From NCBI GenBank assembly GCA_902607945.1, contig CACLMD010000002.1, positions 28,421 through 92,420 on the forward strand: a stretch of DNA of 64,000 bases, given 5' to 3'. This document shows, piece by piece, positions 20,063 to 31,217 of the stretch (its first letter is position 1; every line of letters begins with the position of its first letter). The position numbers were made by a program, and so were the translations under genes. The notes under the pieces were generated by a model. It saw only the letters and a program-made list of their open reading frames with translations. It did not search any database and was not told the DNA's origin. Origin of the DNA: an uncultured Pelagibacteraceae bacterium (GTDB taxonomy: Bacteria; Pseudomonadota; Alphaproteobacteria; Pelagibacterales; Pelagibacteraceae).

Positions 20063-21318
20063 TGAGTAAAATTATTAAAGTTAAGTCAAGACAAGTTTAT
20101 GATAGTAGGGGAAATCCTACTGTAGAAGCTGAAGTCTATACCTCTAATTTAAGTGCGTCAGCTATTTGCCCCTCAGGAGCATCAACAGGAACGTATGAAG
20201 CTTTTGAAAAAAGGGATAAAAATGATAAAAGATATCTTGGTAAAAGTGTACTAAATGCAGTTAATCTAATTAATACAAAAATTTCAAAAAAATTAAAAGG
20301 TTACAGTGTTCATGATCAAGAAAGAATAGACACTTTAATGATAAATTTAGATGGCACAAAACAAAAAACTAAATTAGGTGCAAATGCAATTTTAGCTGTT
20401 TCAATGGCTGTTAAAAAATTATCAGCTAAAATAAAAAAAATTCCTTTATATAAAAGTTTTTTAATCAAAAAAAATTTTCAGTTACCATATCCGTTAATGA
20501 ACATAATAAATGGCGGTGCCCATGCTAATAATGGTCTCAGAATTCAAGAATTCATGATTAGACCAGACAAAGCAAAAAGCTTTACTGAAGCTATTAGAAT
20601 ATGTTTTCTAGTAATTAAAAATTTAAGTAAATTAATAAAAGACAAAGGTCTATCCACTTCAGTAGGTGATGAAGGTGGATTTGCTCCAATGATAAGTAGT
20701 AACAATCAGGCCTTAGACTTAATAGTTTCTGCAATAAAAAAAGCCGGTTTTACTAATGGAAAAGATGTTTCAATTTGTTTAGATGTTGCGGCTAACGAAT
20801 TATATAAAAAGAATAAATATTCTATACACTCAAAAAGTTATATTTCTGTAAAAAAATCAATTTTAGAATATAAAAAAGTTGTAAAGAAATATAAGATTAA
20901 ATCAATAGAAGACCCTTTTGCTGAAAATGATTGGCAAGCTTGGAATAAATTAATGAAATCTTTAAGGAATGTCCAAATTGTTGGAGATGATTTATATGTT
21001 ACAAACTTAGAAAGATTAAAAAAAGGTTTTTTAAATATTTCCTCCAATGCAATTTTAATTAAATTAAATCAGATTGGTACAGTTTCTGAAACAATTGATG
21101 TTATTAGATTTGCACAAATAATAGGTTATAAAACTGTCATTTCACACAGATCAGGAGATAGTGAGGATACATTTATAGCTGATTTAGCGGTTGGAACTAA
21201 TTCTAATCAAATCAAAACCGGATCTTTAGCAAGATCTGAAAGAGTAGCTAAATATAATCAACTAATACGTATAGAAGAAGACCTTGGAAAAAAAGCTAGA
21301 ATGAATAAAATTCATTAA
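20062..21318 (+). CDS. eno: Enolase (GTG start)
   Basis: ARQVYDSRGNPTVEAEV-like start, SGASTGTYEA, GDEGGFAP, SHRSGDSEDTFIADLAV. Confidence 0.97.
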   Translation: MSKIIKVKSRQVYDSRGNPTVEAEVYTSNLSASAICPSGASTGTYEAFEKRDKNDKRYLGKSVLNAVNLINTKISKKLKGYSVHDQERIDTLMINLDGTKQKTKLGANAILAVSMAVKKLSAKIKKIPLYKSFLIKKNFQLPYPLMNIINGGAHANNGLRIQEFMIRPDKAKSFTEAIRICFLVIKNLSKLIKDKGLSTSVGDEGGFAPMISSNNQALDLIVSAIKKAGFTNGKDVSICLDVAANELYKKNKYSIHSKSYISVKKSILEYKKVVKKYKIKSIEDPFAENDWQAWNKLMKSLRNVQIVGDDLYVTNLERLKKGFLNISSNAILIKLNQIGTVSETIDVIRFAQIIGYKTVISHRSGDSEDTFIADLAVGTNSNQIKTGSLARSERVAKYNQLIRIEEDLGKKARMNKIH

Positions 21319-21620
21319 TGCTAAAAAATCTAAATAAAAACTATTTTTTATTAATTTCGACTTTTTTAGTCTTTTATTTTTTCTTTAATTTAATGTCAGG
21401 TGAAAGAGGTTTAATTTCATATCTAGAAAAAAAAGAAATTCTTAAAGATTTAAAAATTAAAGATTTAAAATTGACTAAAAATATTGAAAAATATGATTTA
21501 AAGAACTCTTTATTAAGTGACAATCTTGATCTTGATTATGTAGAAATTCTAATTAGAGAAAGGTTTTTATTTGGTAAAAAAGGAGAAAAAATTTATATAA
21601 TTAAAAATAATGAAAATTAG
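21318..21620 (+). CDS. ftsB: FtsB/DivIC-type septum formation initiator
   Basis: Short single-TM coiled-coil protein downstream of eno; [14 protein letters not shown]-terminus. Confidence 0.75.
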   Translation: MLKNLNKNYFLLISTFLVFYFFFNLMSGERGLISYLEKKEILKDLKIKDLKLTKNIEKYDLKNSLLSDNLDLDYVEILIRERFLFGKKGEKIYIIKNNEN

Positions 21621-22536
21621 ACCCAGACATCCAGAAAAAGTAAAAAATCCAATCAATCCTATTAAGAAAAAACCTGACTGGATAAGATCTAAACTTATTA
21701 ATAGTAAAGAATTTTTTTTAACAAAAACAATTGTTAATAAAAATAATCTGGTAACTGTTTGCCAGGAAGCTAATTGCCCCAATATTACTGAATGTTGGAG
21801 TAAAAGACACGCAACATTTATGATTATGGGAGATACTTGTACTAGAGCATGTGCTTTTTGTGATGTTAAAACTGGCAAACCAGGTAAACTAGATGAATTT
21901 GAACCTGTAAAAATTGCTCAAGCAGTTAAAAAATTGAATTTAAAACATGTAGTAATTACTTCAGTCGATCGAGATGATTTGGATGATGGTGGATCAAATC
22001 ATTTTTTTAAAGTAATAAATCAAACTAGAAAGACTAATCAAAATACCACTATAGAAGTGTTAACTCCAGATTTTTTAAGAAAAGGTGATGCTTATAAAAA
22101 AGTTTTAGAGGCAAACCCAGACGTTTTTAATCACAATATTGAAACTGTACCAAGTTTATATTTAAAAGTAAGACCTGGATCGAGGTATTTTGCATCTTTA
22201 GAACTTCTAAAAAAGGCTAAAGAAATTAATAAAAAAGTTTTTACTAAATCTGGAATAATGGTTGGTTTAGGTGAAAACAAACATGAAATAGTTCAAGTAA
22301 TGGATGATCTTAAATCAGCTGATGTCGACTTTTTAACCATTGGACAATACCTACAACCATCAGTAAAACATTTTCCATTAGATAGATATTATACTCCACA
22401 GGAATTTGATGAACTTGGAGCTATTGCTAAATCAAAAGGATTTTTATTAGTTTCTTCTTCTCCTTTAACAAGATCTTCTTATCATGCTGATGAAGATTTT
22501 CTGAAATTACAACAAAACAGAATTAATAACCATTAA
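21610..22536 (+). CDS. lipA: Lipoyl synthase
   Basis: [12 protein letters not shown] and CTRACAFC Fe-S motifs, [14 protein letters not shown]. Confidence 0.96.
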   Translation: MKIRPRHPEKVKNPINPIKKKPDWIRSKLINSKEFFLTKTIVNKNNLVTVCQEANCPNITECWSKRHATFMIMGDTCTRACAFCDVKTGKPGKLDEFEPVKIAQAVKKLNLKHVVITSVDRDDLDDGGSNHFFKVINQTRKTNQNTTIEVLTPDFLRKGDAYKKVLEANPDVFNHNIETVPSLYLKVRPGSRYFASLELLKKAKEINKKVFTKSGIMVGLGENKHEIVQVMDDLKSADVDFLTIGQYLQPSVKHFPLDRYYTPQEFDELGAIAKSKGFLLVSSSPLTRSSYHADEDFLKLQQNRINNH

Positions 22537-22973
22537 TGCCCAAAGCTTCTGTTACACGTCAAATAGCACGTGAAAAACAAAAATTAATTGACTTTGTATT
22601 AGATATTGAAAAGTATCCAGAATTTATTCCATTTTGTATAGAGTCAAAAGTCTATGAAAGAAATGATATCAAAGATGAAATAGCAATCATAGCTGACTTA
22701 ACTATTGGTAAAAAACCCTTTGTTGATACTTATAAAAGTGACGTTAGATATAATAAAAAAGATGACACAATTCACGTAACTAATATTGGTGGTCCTTTAA
22801 AACACCTAGAAAATAACTGGAAGTTTATTCAAAAAGATGATTTTACCGAAGTTCATTTTGATGTTGATTTTGAAATAAAAAATAAGTTTTTAGATGTTAT
22901 TATGACAAAATCATTTGAATTTGGATTGAATAAAATTGCAGACGCATTTCAAGATAGAGCTGAAAAAATCTAA
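22536..22973 (+). CDS. Coq10/RatA-like START-domain protein
   Basis: Length and YPEFIPFC.. polyketide cyclase/START family pattern; follows lipA. Confidence 0.82.
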   Translation: MPKASVTRQIAREKQKLIDFVLDIEKYPEFIPFCIESKVYERNDIKDEIAIIADLTIGKKPFVDTYKSDVRYNKKDDTIHVTNIGGPLKHLENNWKFIQKDDFTEVHFDVDFEIKNKFLDVIMTKSFEFGLNKIADAFQDRAEKI

Positions 22974-23431
22974 ATTAGAGAATTTACAGCTTTAATAGCC
23001 TTTTTAACTGTAGCTCTCTGAATTGATATTCTTTTCTTTGTTTTAAATAGATTTTTAATAATTATTATTTTATTTGCTTTTTTAATGCCAATATAAACCA
23101 ATCCGATAGGTTTTTTTTTAGTTCCTCCATTTGGTCCTGCAATACCTGTTATAGAAACATTAATATTTGCTTTAGATATTTTTGACAAATTTATCACCAT
23201 AGCTTTGCAACACTCAGGGCTTACAGCACCATATTTAATAATTATATTTTTATTAATATTTAAAATTTTTATTTTTGCTTGATTTGAATATGTAATAAAG
23301 CCCATATTAAATACTTTAGATGCACCACTTACAGATGTAATAGTATTTGCAAGCAATCCACCAGTACAAGACTCAACAAAGGATATTTTTAGTTTTTTTT
23401 TAGTTAATTTTTTTACTAAGGAATTCATCAA
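22970..23431 (-). CDS. CinA C-terminal domain protein (PncC-type nicotinamide-nucleotide amidase)
   Basis: SFVESCTGGLLANTITSVSGAS, SITGIAGPNGGTKKKPIGLVYI. Confidence 0.9.
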   Translation of the reverse strand: MMNSLVKKLTKKKLKISFVESCTGGLLANTITSVSGASKVFNMGFITYSNQAKIKILNINKNIIIKYGAVSPECCKAMVINLSKISKANINVSITGIAGPNGGTKKKPIGLVYIGIKKANKIIIIKNLFKTKKRISIQRATVKKAIKAVNSLI

Positions 23432-23931
23432 ATTAAATAGCTACTTAAAACCATAAAGCAAATCAAAGATAAAACAACATATAAACCTGCAAAAACATCA
23501 TCCATAATTACTCCAAAACTATTCTTAAAATTTTTGTCAAAAAAACTAACCGGAAATGGTTTTTTAATATCAAAAAATCTAAATAACACAAAACAGATAG
23601 AATAAAAAATAATTGCTTCATCAGAAGATTTTTCAGTTCCATGAGAAATTTCATATAAATAAATTGGAATTGATTGACCAATAAATTCATCAATTATAAT
23701 TTCACCAGGATCTTTGTTTTCATTGTCTTTGATATGACTCGTTATGGCTGGAAAAGAATAAATAAAAATCAATACCAAACCTACCAATATTAAATTTGAT
23801 GAAATATTGAAAACATGAAATAAGATATATAATATAACAATTGTTGCTAAGGAACCAATGGTTCCAGGAATAATTCTTACATTTCCTAAACCAAACATTG
23901 TTACAAATAATGAATTAAATTTTTTATTCAT
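23428..23931 (-). CDS. pgpA: Phosphatidylglycerophosphatase A
   Basis: PGTIGSLATI, KDPGEIIIDEFIGQSIP motifs. Confidence 0.9.
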   Translation of the reverse strand: MNKKFNSLFVTMFGLGNVRIIPGTIGSLATIVILYILFHVFNISSNLILVGLVLIFIYSFPAITSHIKDNENKDPGEIIIDEFIGQSIPIYLYEISHGTEKSSDEAIIFYSICFVLFRFFDIKKPFPVSFFDKNFKNSFGVIMDDVFAGLYVVLSLICFMVLSSYLI

Positions 23932-25030
23932 ATTTTGTTATTGAGGTTATAACTTCACAAGCAATTGCTTTTTCCTTACCTATTAATCCCAATTTTTCAA
24001 CTGTTTTGCCTTTAAGATTAATAAATTTCAAATCTAAATTTAATAAAGATGAGAGAGATTTTGTAATTTTATTCCTGTATTTTGAAACCTTGGGTTTTTG
24101 ACAAATCAAATTGATATCAACATTGTTAATAAAAAAGTTCTTACTATGCAATTTATTAATAATTGGTTTTAACATTTTTGAGGATCTAATATTTTTGAAT
24201 TTATTTTTATTGCTTGGAAAATGAGAGCCAATATCTTTTTGTCTTAAAGCACCCAATAAAGCATCAGTTATTGCATGTAAAATTACATCACCATCAGAGT
24301 GACCTTGCAAACCTGAATGAAAAGGAATTTTAATACCACCAAGATACAACGATTTTCCTTTTATTAATTTGTGAATATCAAATCCAATTCCAAAATAATT
24401 TTTTGTTTTTTTTATATCTTCTCGATAAGTTATTTTGTTATTTTTATTTTCACCTTTTATAAATTTGATTTTTATATTGTTTTCAATAAATAGTGTAGCT
24501 TCATCAGAAATAACCTTATTTTGTGTGGTAGCAAGGTTATATAAATTCTTATATCTAAAAGCTTGAGGTGTTTGAGTTAAAAAAGCTTTGTTTTTATTTA
24601 AGTTGTATATTTCATTTTTAATTTTATATTTAATAGAGTCTTTTGAAATGATCACTGGAATAACTGCAATATTTTTTTTTAAATTTTTAATTAAACTTTT
24701 TAATAGTTTTATTGAAAAATCAGGTCTTGCAGCATCGTGGATTAAAACATTTAATGGTTGAAATTTTTCAATTTTTTTAAGACCAATTAAAGAAGAGTCC
24801 GATCTTTCTTTACTGCCTTTTATTATTAAAACATTTTTAGGATATTTTTTTTTGATTTTTGTTGGATTATCTACAACCAAAATAATCTTCTTAAAAAGCT
24901 TTGAATTTAATGCTTTTTCCAGTGAATGCTCAAATAATTCTTTGTTTTTATAAAAAAAATATTGTTTTGGCTTTTTATAATTAAATCTTTTGCCTGATCC
25001 AGCTGCTAAAATTATAAAGTAGTTGTTCAT
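23924..25030 (-). CDS. ispDF: Bifunctional 2-C-methyl-D-erythritol 4-phosphate cytidylyltransferase / 2,4-cyclodiphosphate synthase
   Basis: N-terminal AAGSGKRF..PKQY IspD and C-terminal GFDIHKL, HSDGDVILHAITDALLGA IspF in one ORF. Confidence 0.95.
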   Translation of the reverse strand: MNNYFIILAAGSGKRFNYKKPKQYFFYKNKELFEHSLEKALNSKLFKKIILVVDNPTKIKKKYPKNVLIIKGSKERSDSSLIGLKKIEKFQPLNVLIHDAARPDFSIKLLKSLIKNLKKNIAVIPVIISKDSIKYKIKNEIYNLNKNKAFLTQTPQAFRYKNLYNLATTQNKVISDEATLFIENNIKIKFIKGENKNNKITYREDIKKTKNYFGIGFDIHKLIKGKSLYLGGIKIPFHSGLQGHSDGDVILHAITDALLGALRQKDIGSHFPSNKNKFKNIRSSKMLKPIINKLHSKNFFINNVDINLICQKPKVSKYRNKITKSLSSLLNLDLKFINLKGKTVEKLGLIGKEKAIACEVITSITKYE

Positions 25031-25057
25031 TTATTGTTACTATATTATCTCTAAATT

Positions 25058-26848
25058 ATGCGAGAGTTTTTTAAAAAGAATATATTAATTATCATATTAT
25101 TTCTAATTACTCTATCTGCTGGTTTTTTTACATTTTTAACATTTATTGACAAAAGTATTATCGTTTTAAACCAACAAAATCTTCAATATTTATTAATTTC
25201 AAATATTTTCTTATTTATTCTACTGTTTGTTCTTGTTTATTTTGAAATCAAAAAATCAATCAAATCTGACATAGATAAAGATGGTATAATATCGAATAAA
25301 AAATATATTACTTATTTTTCACTATTTACCCTCATACCCTCTGTTCTTATTTCTATTTTCTCCTTATTTCTATTTTCATTTGCTCTAGAAAAATATTTTG
25401 ACAAAAAAGTTACTACAGTTGTTAACAATTCCTATGAATTAGCAAAAAATTATGTTCAGGATGTTGGAAGTAAAGTTGAAGCAGACATTATTCTTATAGC
25501 TTTTGATACTAACAAAAGTGCAAATTTTCTTAATAATGATTCAAATGAATATTCGAGATTTTTAAAGACACAAAAATTAATTAGAGACATTGATGAAATA
25601 CATATTATTGATCAGGATAAAAATTTACTTTTTTCAAATTTAGATGATAAAAAAAAATATATTCCACCATTGGATAAAGCTTTAAAATTAGTCCTAGAAG
25701 ATGATAGACCTTTAAAGATTATTAATGCACCTAATAATATTTCAGCAGCTATAATAAGGTTACAGGCTTTTGATAATAGATTTTTGTATGTTGTTAAATA
25801 TTTAGATAAAAACATTTCAAATTATCTCACAGAGTCTCAAGAAGCTATTAACTTTTACTATACTGTTGAGGAAAAAAGTACTGGTATAAAAATTTCTTTT
25901 GCTATTATTTATTTAATAATTGTTACATTACTAATGTTTATTTCAATCTCGATTGCAATTCGGTTTTCATCAAGATTTTTTAGATCAATTAATAATTTAA
26001 TTTTTGCTTCTTCAGCTATTGGTAAAGGAAATTTAGATATTAAAGTCCCAGAAATTAAAACTGATAAAGATTTAGAAAAATTAAATTCAAATTTTAATTC
26101 AATGATAAATCAGCTTAAATCTCAACAGGAAAAATTAATTATAAATGAAAGACATGAGGCTTGGGGAAGTCTGGCAAGAAAATTAGCCCACGAAATAAAA
26201 AATCCATTAACACCTATTCAATTAACAATTGATACAATTAAGACCAAATACTTAAATCAAATTGACAATAAAGATAAATCAAATTTTGATGAGAATCTTA
26301 AAATTATTAACTCTCAAATAAAACAAATTGGAAATTTAGTAAATGAATTTTCTGATTTTGCAAGAATGCCTAAACCAATCCTGAAAGAAAATGATTTAGT
26401 AAAGATAATAAATGATAATATTAAGTTAATATCAGAACTTGATAAAAATATTAAAATAAAATTTAAGACTAATTCTCAAATAGTTTTTTTTAAAGGAGAT
26501 AAAGAACAATTAAGTAGAGTGTTTTTTAATCTAATTAAAAACTCAATTGAAAGTATTAAGCAAAAAGAGGAAAAAAACCCTGATTTTAATAAGGAAATAT
26601 CTATTGAAATTAGAGAAAATAATGATCATATATTTATAACTATTATTGATAATGGCAAAGGTTTTGATAATTTTAAAAATAACATTAAGGACATATTGCA
26701 CCCATATTTCACTACTAAAAAAAATGGAACTGGATTAGGTCTCTCAATTGTAAACAAAATTATAAATGATCATAATGGAAAAATAGATTTTATCCCAATA
26801 GAAAATGGTGCAGAGGTTAATATTACTTTTAATTTAAATGATAGCTGA
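25058..26848 (+). CDS. ntrY: NtrY-like sensor histidine kinase
   Basis: Several TM segments, HAMP, HEIKNPLTPIQLTI H-box, HATPase GTGLGLSIV; adjacent to ntrX. Confidence 0.88.
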   Translation: MREFFKKNILIIILFLITLSAGFFTFLTFIDKSIIVLNQQNLQYLLISNIFLFILLFVLVYFEIKKSIKSDIDKDGIISNKKYITYFSLFTLIPSVLISIFSLFLFSFALEKYFDKKVTTVVNNSYELAKNYVQDVGSKVEADIILIAFDTNKSANFLNNDSNEYSRFLKTQKLIRDIDEIHIIDQDKNLLFSNLDDKKKYIPPLDKALKLVLEDDRPLKIINAPNNISAAIIRLQAFDNRFLYVVKYLDKNISNYLTESQEAINFYYTVEEKSTGIKISFAIIYLIIVTLLMFISISIAIRFSSRFFRSINNLIFASSAIGKGNLDIKVPEIKTDKDLEKLNSNFNSMINQLKSQQEKLIINERHEAWGSLARKLAHEIKNPLTPIQLTIDTIKTKYLNQIDNKDKSNFDENLKIINSQIKQIGNLVNEFSDFARMPKPILKENDLVKIINDNIKLISELDKNIKIKFKTNSQIVFFKGDKEQLSRVFFNLIKNSIESIKQKEEKNPDFNKEISIEIRENNDHIFITIIDNGKGFDNFKNNIKDILHPYFTTKKNGTGLGLSIVNKIINDHNGKIDFIPIENGAEVNITFNLNDS

Positions 26849-28193
26849 AATACTTATAGTTGATGACAATTCGGATATAAGAAATATTTTAAGAGAACTT
26901 ATTCTTGATGCTGGTTACTCAACTAGAGTTGCAGCTAATTATAATCAGGCTTTAAGTGAAATTGATAAAAAAATGCCTGATGTAGCAATACTAGATGTTA
27001 AACTTGATAAAGGTGACAATGATGGCATCCAATTACTTTCTCATATTAAATCTAAAAATAAAGATGTTCCAGTAATTATGATTTCAGGCCATGCTAACAT
27101 TGAAATGGCTGTAGATTCTTTAAAACATGGCGCATTTGAATTTGTTGAAAAACCATTTGATCAAGCAAGATTATTAAATTTTATTAGCAGGGCTGTAGAA
27201 AATTTAAATTTAAAAAATCAAAATAAAGAATACGAAACTAAACTTTTTTCTTCTTATGATCTAATAGGAGATAGCAAGAATATATCAACTATTAGAGATC
27301 AAATTGAAAAAATTTCAATAACAGATAGTAGAATTTTTATTAACGGTCCTTCAGGATCAGGTAAAGAACTTATTGCAAGAAAAATTCATAAAAAATCAAA
27401 AAGAAAAGATAATCAATTTGTAATTCTTAATGGAGCTTTACTAGATAATAATAAATATGAGTCTGAGTTATTTGGTGAAGAAAAATTAGATGGTTCAATA
27501 TCATATGGTGCTTTGGAAAAAGCTAACAAAGGAACATTACTTATTGATCATATATCAGAGATTCCATTAGATATTCAGTCTAAAATTCTTAGAGTTTTAA
27601 TTGATCAAAAATTTAAAAGAATTAACGGATCTAATGATGTAAAAGTTGATGTAAGATTAATTTGTTCTTCTAATAAAGATCTTAAAAATGAAATTGAGTT
27701 AGGTAATTTTAGAGAAGATCTTTATCATAGAATAAGTGTATTCGAAATTTATGTAGAGCCTTTAAATAATAGAATTTCAGATATTCCTTTATTAATTAAA
27801 TATTTTTCAAATATGATTTCAGAAAATTATAATATTAAGACTTTAGAAATAGACGACAATGACAGTTATATTTTAAACCACAATTGGAAAGGAAATGTTA
27901 GAGAATTAAGAAATTTAATTGAAAGAATTGCAATACTACAACCAGATAATAAACAAAAAATATCAAATATAATTAAAGAATCTCTTAAAACTGAAAACTT
28001 AAATGATAAAATAACAGAAAATAGCCTTTCTGTGCCATTAAAAGAAGCTAGAGAAAAATTTGAAAAAGAGTATTTAACTGTTCAATTAAAAAAATTTAAT
28101 GGAAATATATCTAAAACAGCTAATTTTGTTGGAATGGAAAGAAGTGCACTTCACAGAAAATTAAAAGGACTTGGAATTAAAGAATTTAACTAA
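26838..28193 (+). CDS. ntrX: NtrX-like response regulator (REC-AAA-Fis)
   Basis: REC ILIVDDNSDIR, Walker A GPSGSGKE, ESELFGEEK, C-terminal Fis-type HTH. Confidence 0.88.
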   Translation: MIAEILIVDDNSDIRNILRELILDAGYSTRVAANYNQALSEIDKKMPDVAILDVKLDKGDNDGIQLLSHIKSKNKDVPVIMISGHANIEMAVDSLKHGAFEFVEKPFDQARLLNFISRAVENLNLKNQNKEYETKLFSSYDLIGDSKNISTIRDQIEKISITDSRIFINGPSGSGKELIARKIHKKSKRKDNQFVILNGALLDNNKYESELFGEEKLDGSISYGALEKANKGTLLIDHISEIPLDIQSKILRVLIDQKFKRINGSNDVKVDVRLICSSNKDLKNEIELGNFREDLYHRISVFEIYVEPLNNRISDIPLLIKYFSNMISENYNIKTLEIDDNDSYILNHNWKGNVRELRNLIERIAILQPDNKQKISNIIKESLKTENLNDKITENSLSVPLKEAREKFEKEYLTVQLKKFNGNISKTANFVGMERSALHRKLKGLGIKEFN

Positions 28194-29579
28194 ATGAATA
28201 TTATTATTTGTGGAGCTGGTAGAGTAGGGTTTACTATTGCTAAATTGTTGAGTGGGCAAGGACATTCTATAACCATAATTGACCAATCTAGTGAGGATAT
28301 ACAAAAAATCAACGATAGTTTAGATGTAAAAGCAATAGTTGGTAAAGGAACCTATCCATCAATACTTGAAAAAGCTAATGCTTCCGATGCAGATATGATC
28401 ATAGCTGTAACCAGAAATGATGAAATTAACATGCTTATATGTCAAATAGCTTATTCAATATTTAATATTCAAAAAAAAATAGCACGTATTCGCTCACAAG
28501 ATTATTTAAACCCAAAATTTTCAAGAGTATATAATAAAGAAAATTTACCAATAGATGTAATTATTTCACCAGAAATTGAAATTGCAAAATCTATTCAAAG
28601 AAAACTTGAAGCACCAGGAGCGCTAGATAGCGTTCCTTTTTCTGATAATAAAATTAGATTACTTGAAATATTAATTAAAGATAACTGTAAATTGATTGAT
28701 TATAAATTGAATGAATTGACTAAAAAGCATCCTCAACTAGATGCAAATATTATTGCCATTGTTAGAAATGATAAAACATTTATTCCAAAAAAAACTGATC
28801 AGATAAAATGCGATGATAAAATTTATGCTATTATTAACTCTTCTCAGATGGAAGAAACTCTAAATGCATTTGGTCATGAAGAAAAAATTTCTAAAAAAAT
28901 TCTTATTGTAGGTGGAGGTAATATTGGATTTAATTTGGCTAAAAATTTAGAGGAAAGTTTAGATGAAACGAGAGTTAAAATTGTAGAAAAAAATAAGGAG
29001 AGAGCAGAGTACTTAGCTAACAATTTAAATAATACTATTATAATTAATGGTGACGGTCTTGATGAAGAGGCTCTTGAAGAGGCTAATTTAGGTGAAACTG
29101 AAACAGTTCTTGCCTTAACTAATGATGATGAAGACAATTTAATGGTAAGTGTTCTTGTTGAAAAATTTGCTAAAGATCAAAAAGAAATTGAGGATAAACG
29201 TACTATGGCATTAATTAATAAACCAAATTATAGTTTACTTCAATCATCTCTAAAGATAGATGATATTATTGATCCAAGAATGAATACAGTTTCGAGTATT
29301 TTGAAACATATTCATAAAGGTACAATTGAAAATGCTTATACTATTTCAAATGGAGAATACGAAGTAATAGAAGCAGAAATTATAGAAACATCTGAATTGA
29401 TAAATAAAGAAATTAAAAATGCTAATTTACCTGATGAAATTAGGATTGGAGCTGTTTTAAGAGACAAAAAAGTAATTATACCTAGATCTGATTTTGTATT
29501 TCAAAAAGATGACAATGTTGTTTTTATTGCTAAAAATGATTCAATCCCAACTGTCGAAAATATTTTTAGGTTAAGTTAA
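28194..29579 (+). CDS. trkA: Trk system potassium uptake protein TrkA
   Basis: Two GxGxxG RCK_N domains and TrkA_C domains. Confidence 0.93.
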   Translation: MNIIICGAGRVGFTIAKLLSGQGHSITIIDQSSEDIQKINDSLDVKAIVGKGTYPSILEKANASDADMIIAVTRNDEINMLICQIAYSIFNIQKKIARIRSQDYLNPKFSRVYNKENLPIDVIISPEIEIAKSIQRKLEAPGALDSVPFSDNKIRLLEILIKDNCKLIDYKLNELTKKHPQLDANIIAIVRNDKTFIPKKTDQIKCDDKIYAIINSSQMEETLNAFGHEEKISKKILIVGGGNIGFNLAKNLEESLDETRVKIVEKNKERAEYLANNLNNTIIINGDGLDEEALEEANLGETETVLALTNDDEDNLMVSVLVEKFAKDQKEIEDKRTMALINKPNYSLLQSSLKIDDIIDPRMNTVSSILKHIHKGTIENAYTISNGEYEVIEAEIIETSELINKEIKNANLPDEIRIGAVLRDKKVIIPRSDFVFQKDDNVVFIAKNDSIPTVENIFRLS

Positions 29580-29589
29580 TTTATTTTTA

Positions 29590-30996
29590 ATGCTTAACAT
29601 AAGAATTAAATATTTAAGTTTCTTTTTTGGTTTAATTACTATTTTATCTTTTTTTAATGTAGTATACTCTTATTATCTAAACTTATATCTTAACTTAAAT
29701 ACATACTACATAAGTTTAATTTCTTCTTTATTAATTGCTTTAGTATTTTATAGATTTGAAAATAAAAGAGAAAAAATTTTTATTTTTGATAAAATATTAA
29801 CAGTTTTTTTTGGTTATATTACAATTCCACTTATATTATCTCTTCCTTTTTATTTCAGTATTTATAATTTAAGTTTTTTAAACTCTTTTTTTGAGTCTAT
29901 ATCAGGATTCACCTCAACAGGTTTTACTATTTTTGAAAATGTTAAACATATTGATCAAAGTTTAATTTTATGGAGATCATCAATACAATGGATTGGAGGT
30001 TTATATTTTTTGTTTTCTATAATATATTTAATCGATATTTATGACGAAAGTTTTAAAAAATCTTTAACAAATTACCTTTCTTTTAATAGTTCTGAAATTT
30101 TAAAACAATCAATAAAAATTTTTTTATTATACTCAGGACTAACATTATTAATATTCACAATCTTAAATTTAATTTCTATAAGAAGTTTTGACTCTTTAAA
30201 TTTAGCTTTTACTATTATTTCATCTGGTGGTTTTTTACCAACTAATGAACTCGATAATATTTTAAAAAATAATACTCAGATAATTATTTTTTCTTTATTA
30301 TTATTATTTTCATTTTTTAGTATTTTTTTTAGTTATAATTTATTTTTTTTTAAAAAAAAAAATATTAATTTTTTTTATGAAGATTTACATTTAATATTTT
30401 ATTACTTAATAATAGTATCAATTTTTTTTTTATTTTTTTCATTTAACAAAGATTTTTCAATAAATCTCCTTTCTCTATCGAGCAGTATGTCTAATATTGG
30501 ATTTTCACTTGAACATGATCAATCAAATTTAAATTTTATTTATTTGATATTGGTTATAATTGGAGGATCTTTTTTTTCTACTAGCTCTGGTTTAAGATTT
30601 ATAAAGATTTATTCATTATTTAAATATTCAATTAACCAAATTCTGTCTTTTAGTAGGCCTAAAAATATTTTTATGAATAAACTATTATTTACTAAAATAA
30701 ATTTTGATTTCAAAGAAATTAATAAATATTTTTTAACAATTATAACATTTATAGTCTCTTTTTTTATTTTGACTATTTTATTAAGTTTAAGTCAAATTGA
30801 CTTTGAAAGTGCTTTTAAACTATCAATATTAACAATAATGAATACAGTTAATTCTGCATCATACGGTTTATCTGAATTTGATTTTTATAATCTGAATTAT
30901 TTCACCAAATATTGTTTAATTTTATTTATGATTATCGGCAGAATCGAACTGTTAACAATATTGATAATTGTTAAAAAATTTCTTTTTAAAGATTAG
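29590..30996 (+). CDS. trkH: Trk-type potassium transporter membrane subunit
   Basis: Multi-TM; SGFTSTGFTIFEN, SSGGFLPTNE, GGSFFSTSSGLRFIK filter-like repeats; follows trkA. Confidence 0.9.
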   Translation: MLNIRIKYLSFFFGLITILSFFNVVYSYYLNLYLNLNTYYISLISSLLIALVFYRFENKREKIFIFDKILTVFFGYITIPLILSLPFYFSIYNLSFLNSFFESISGFTSTGFTIFENVKHIDQSLILWRSSIQWIGGLYFLFSIIYLIDIYDESFKKSLTNYLSFNSSEILKQSIKIFLLYSGLTLLIFTILNLISIRSFDSLNLAFTIISSGGFLPTNELDNILKNNTQIIIFSLLLLFSFFSIFFSYNLFFFKKKNINFFYEDLHLIFYYLIIVSIFFLFFSFNKDFSINLLSLSSSMSNIGFSLEHDQSNLNFIYLILVIIGGSFFSTSSGLRFIKIYSLFKYSINQILSFSRPKNIFMNKLLFTKINFDFKEINKYFLTIITFIVSFFILTILLSLSQIDFESAFKLSILTIMNTVNSASYGLSEFDFYNLNYFTKYCLILFMIIGRIELLTILIIVKKFLFKD

Positions 30997-31024
30997 TTAT
31001 TTACTGTATATGTATAAAAACTTT

Positions 31025-31101
31025 GCGCCCTTAGCTCAGCTGGATAGAGCATCGGTTTTCTAAACCGAGGGTCGGAGGTTCGAATCCTCCAGGGCGCGCC
31101 A
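31025..31101 (+). tRNA. tRNA-Arg (anticodon TCT)
   Basis: Cloverleaf with 7-bp acceptor GCGCCCT/AGGGCGC, anticodon loop TTTCTAA, T-arm GGAGGTTCGAATCCTCC, encoded CCA. Confidence 0.96.
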
Positions 31102-31217
31102 GTTAAAGACCAAAATGGGTTTTATTTGACGCACTATTCTAGCTGTTATGATTTAATTTTTTCTTGCAGACTTTTTTCTTACATGTTTAAATTATGGAAA
31201 TTCAAATTAATTTTTGA

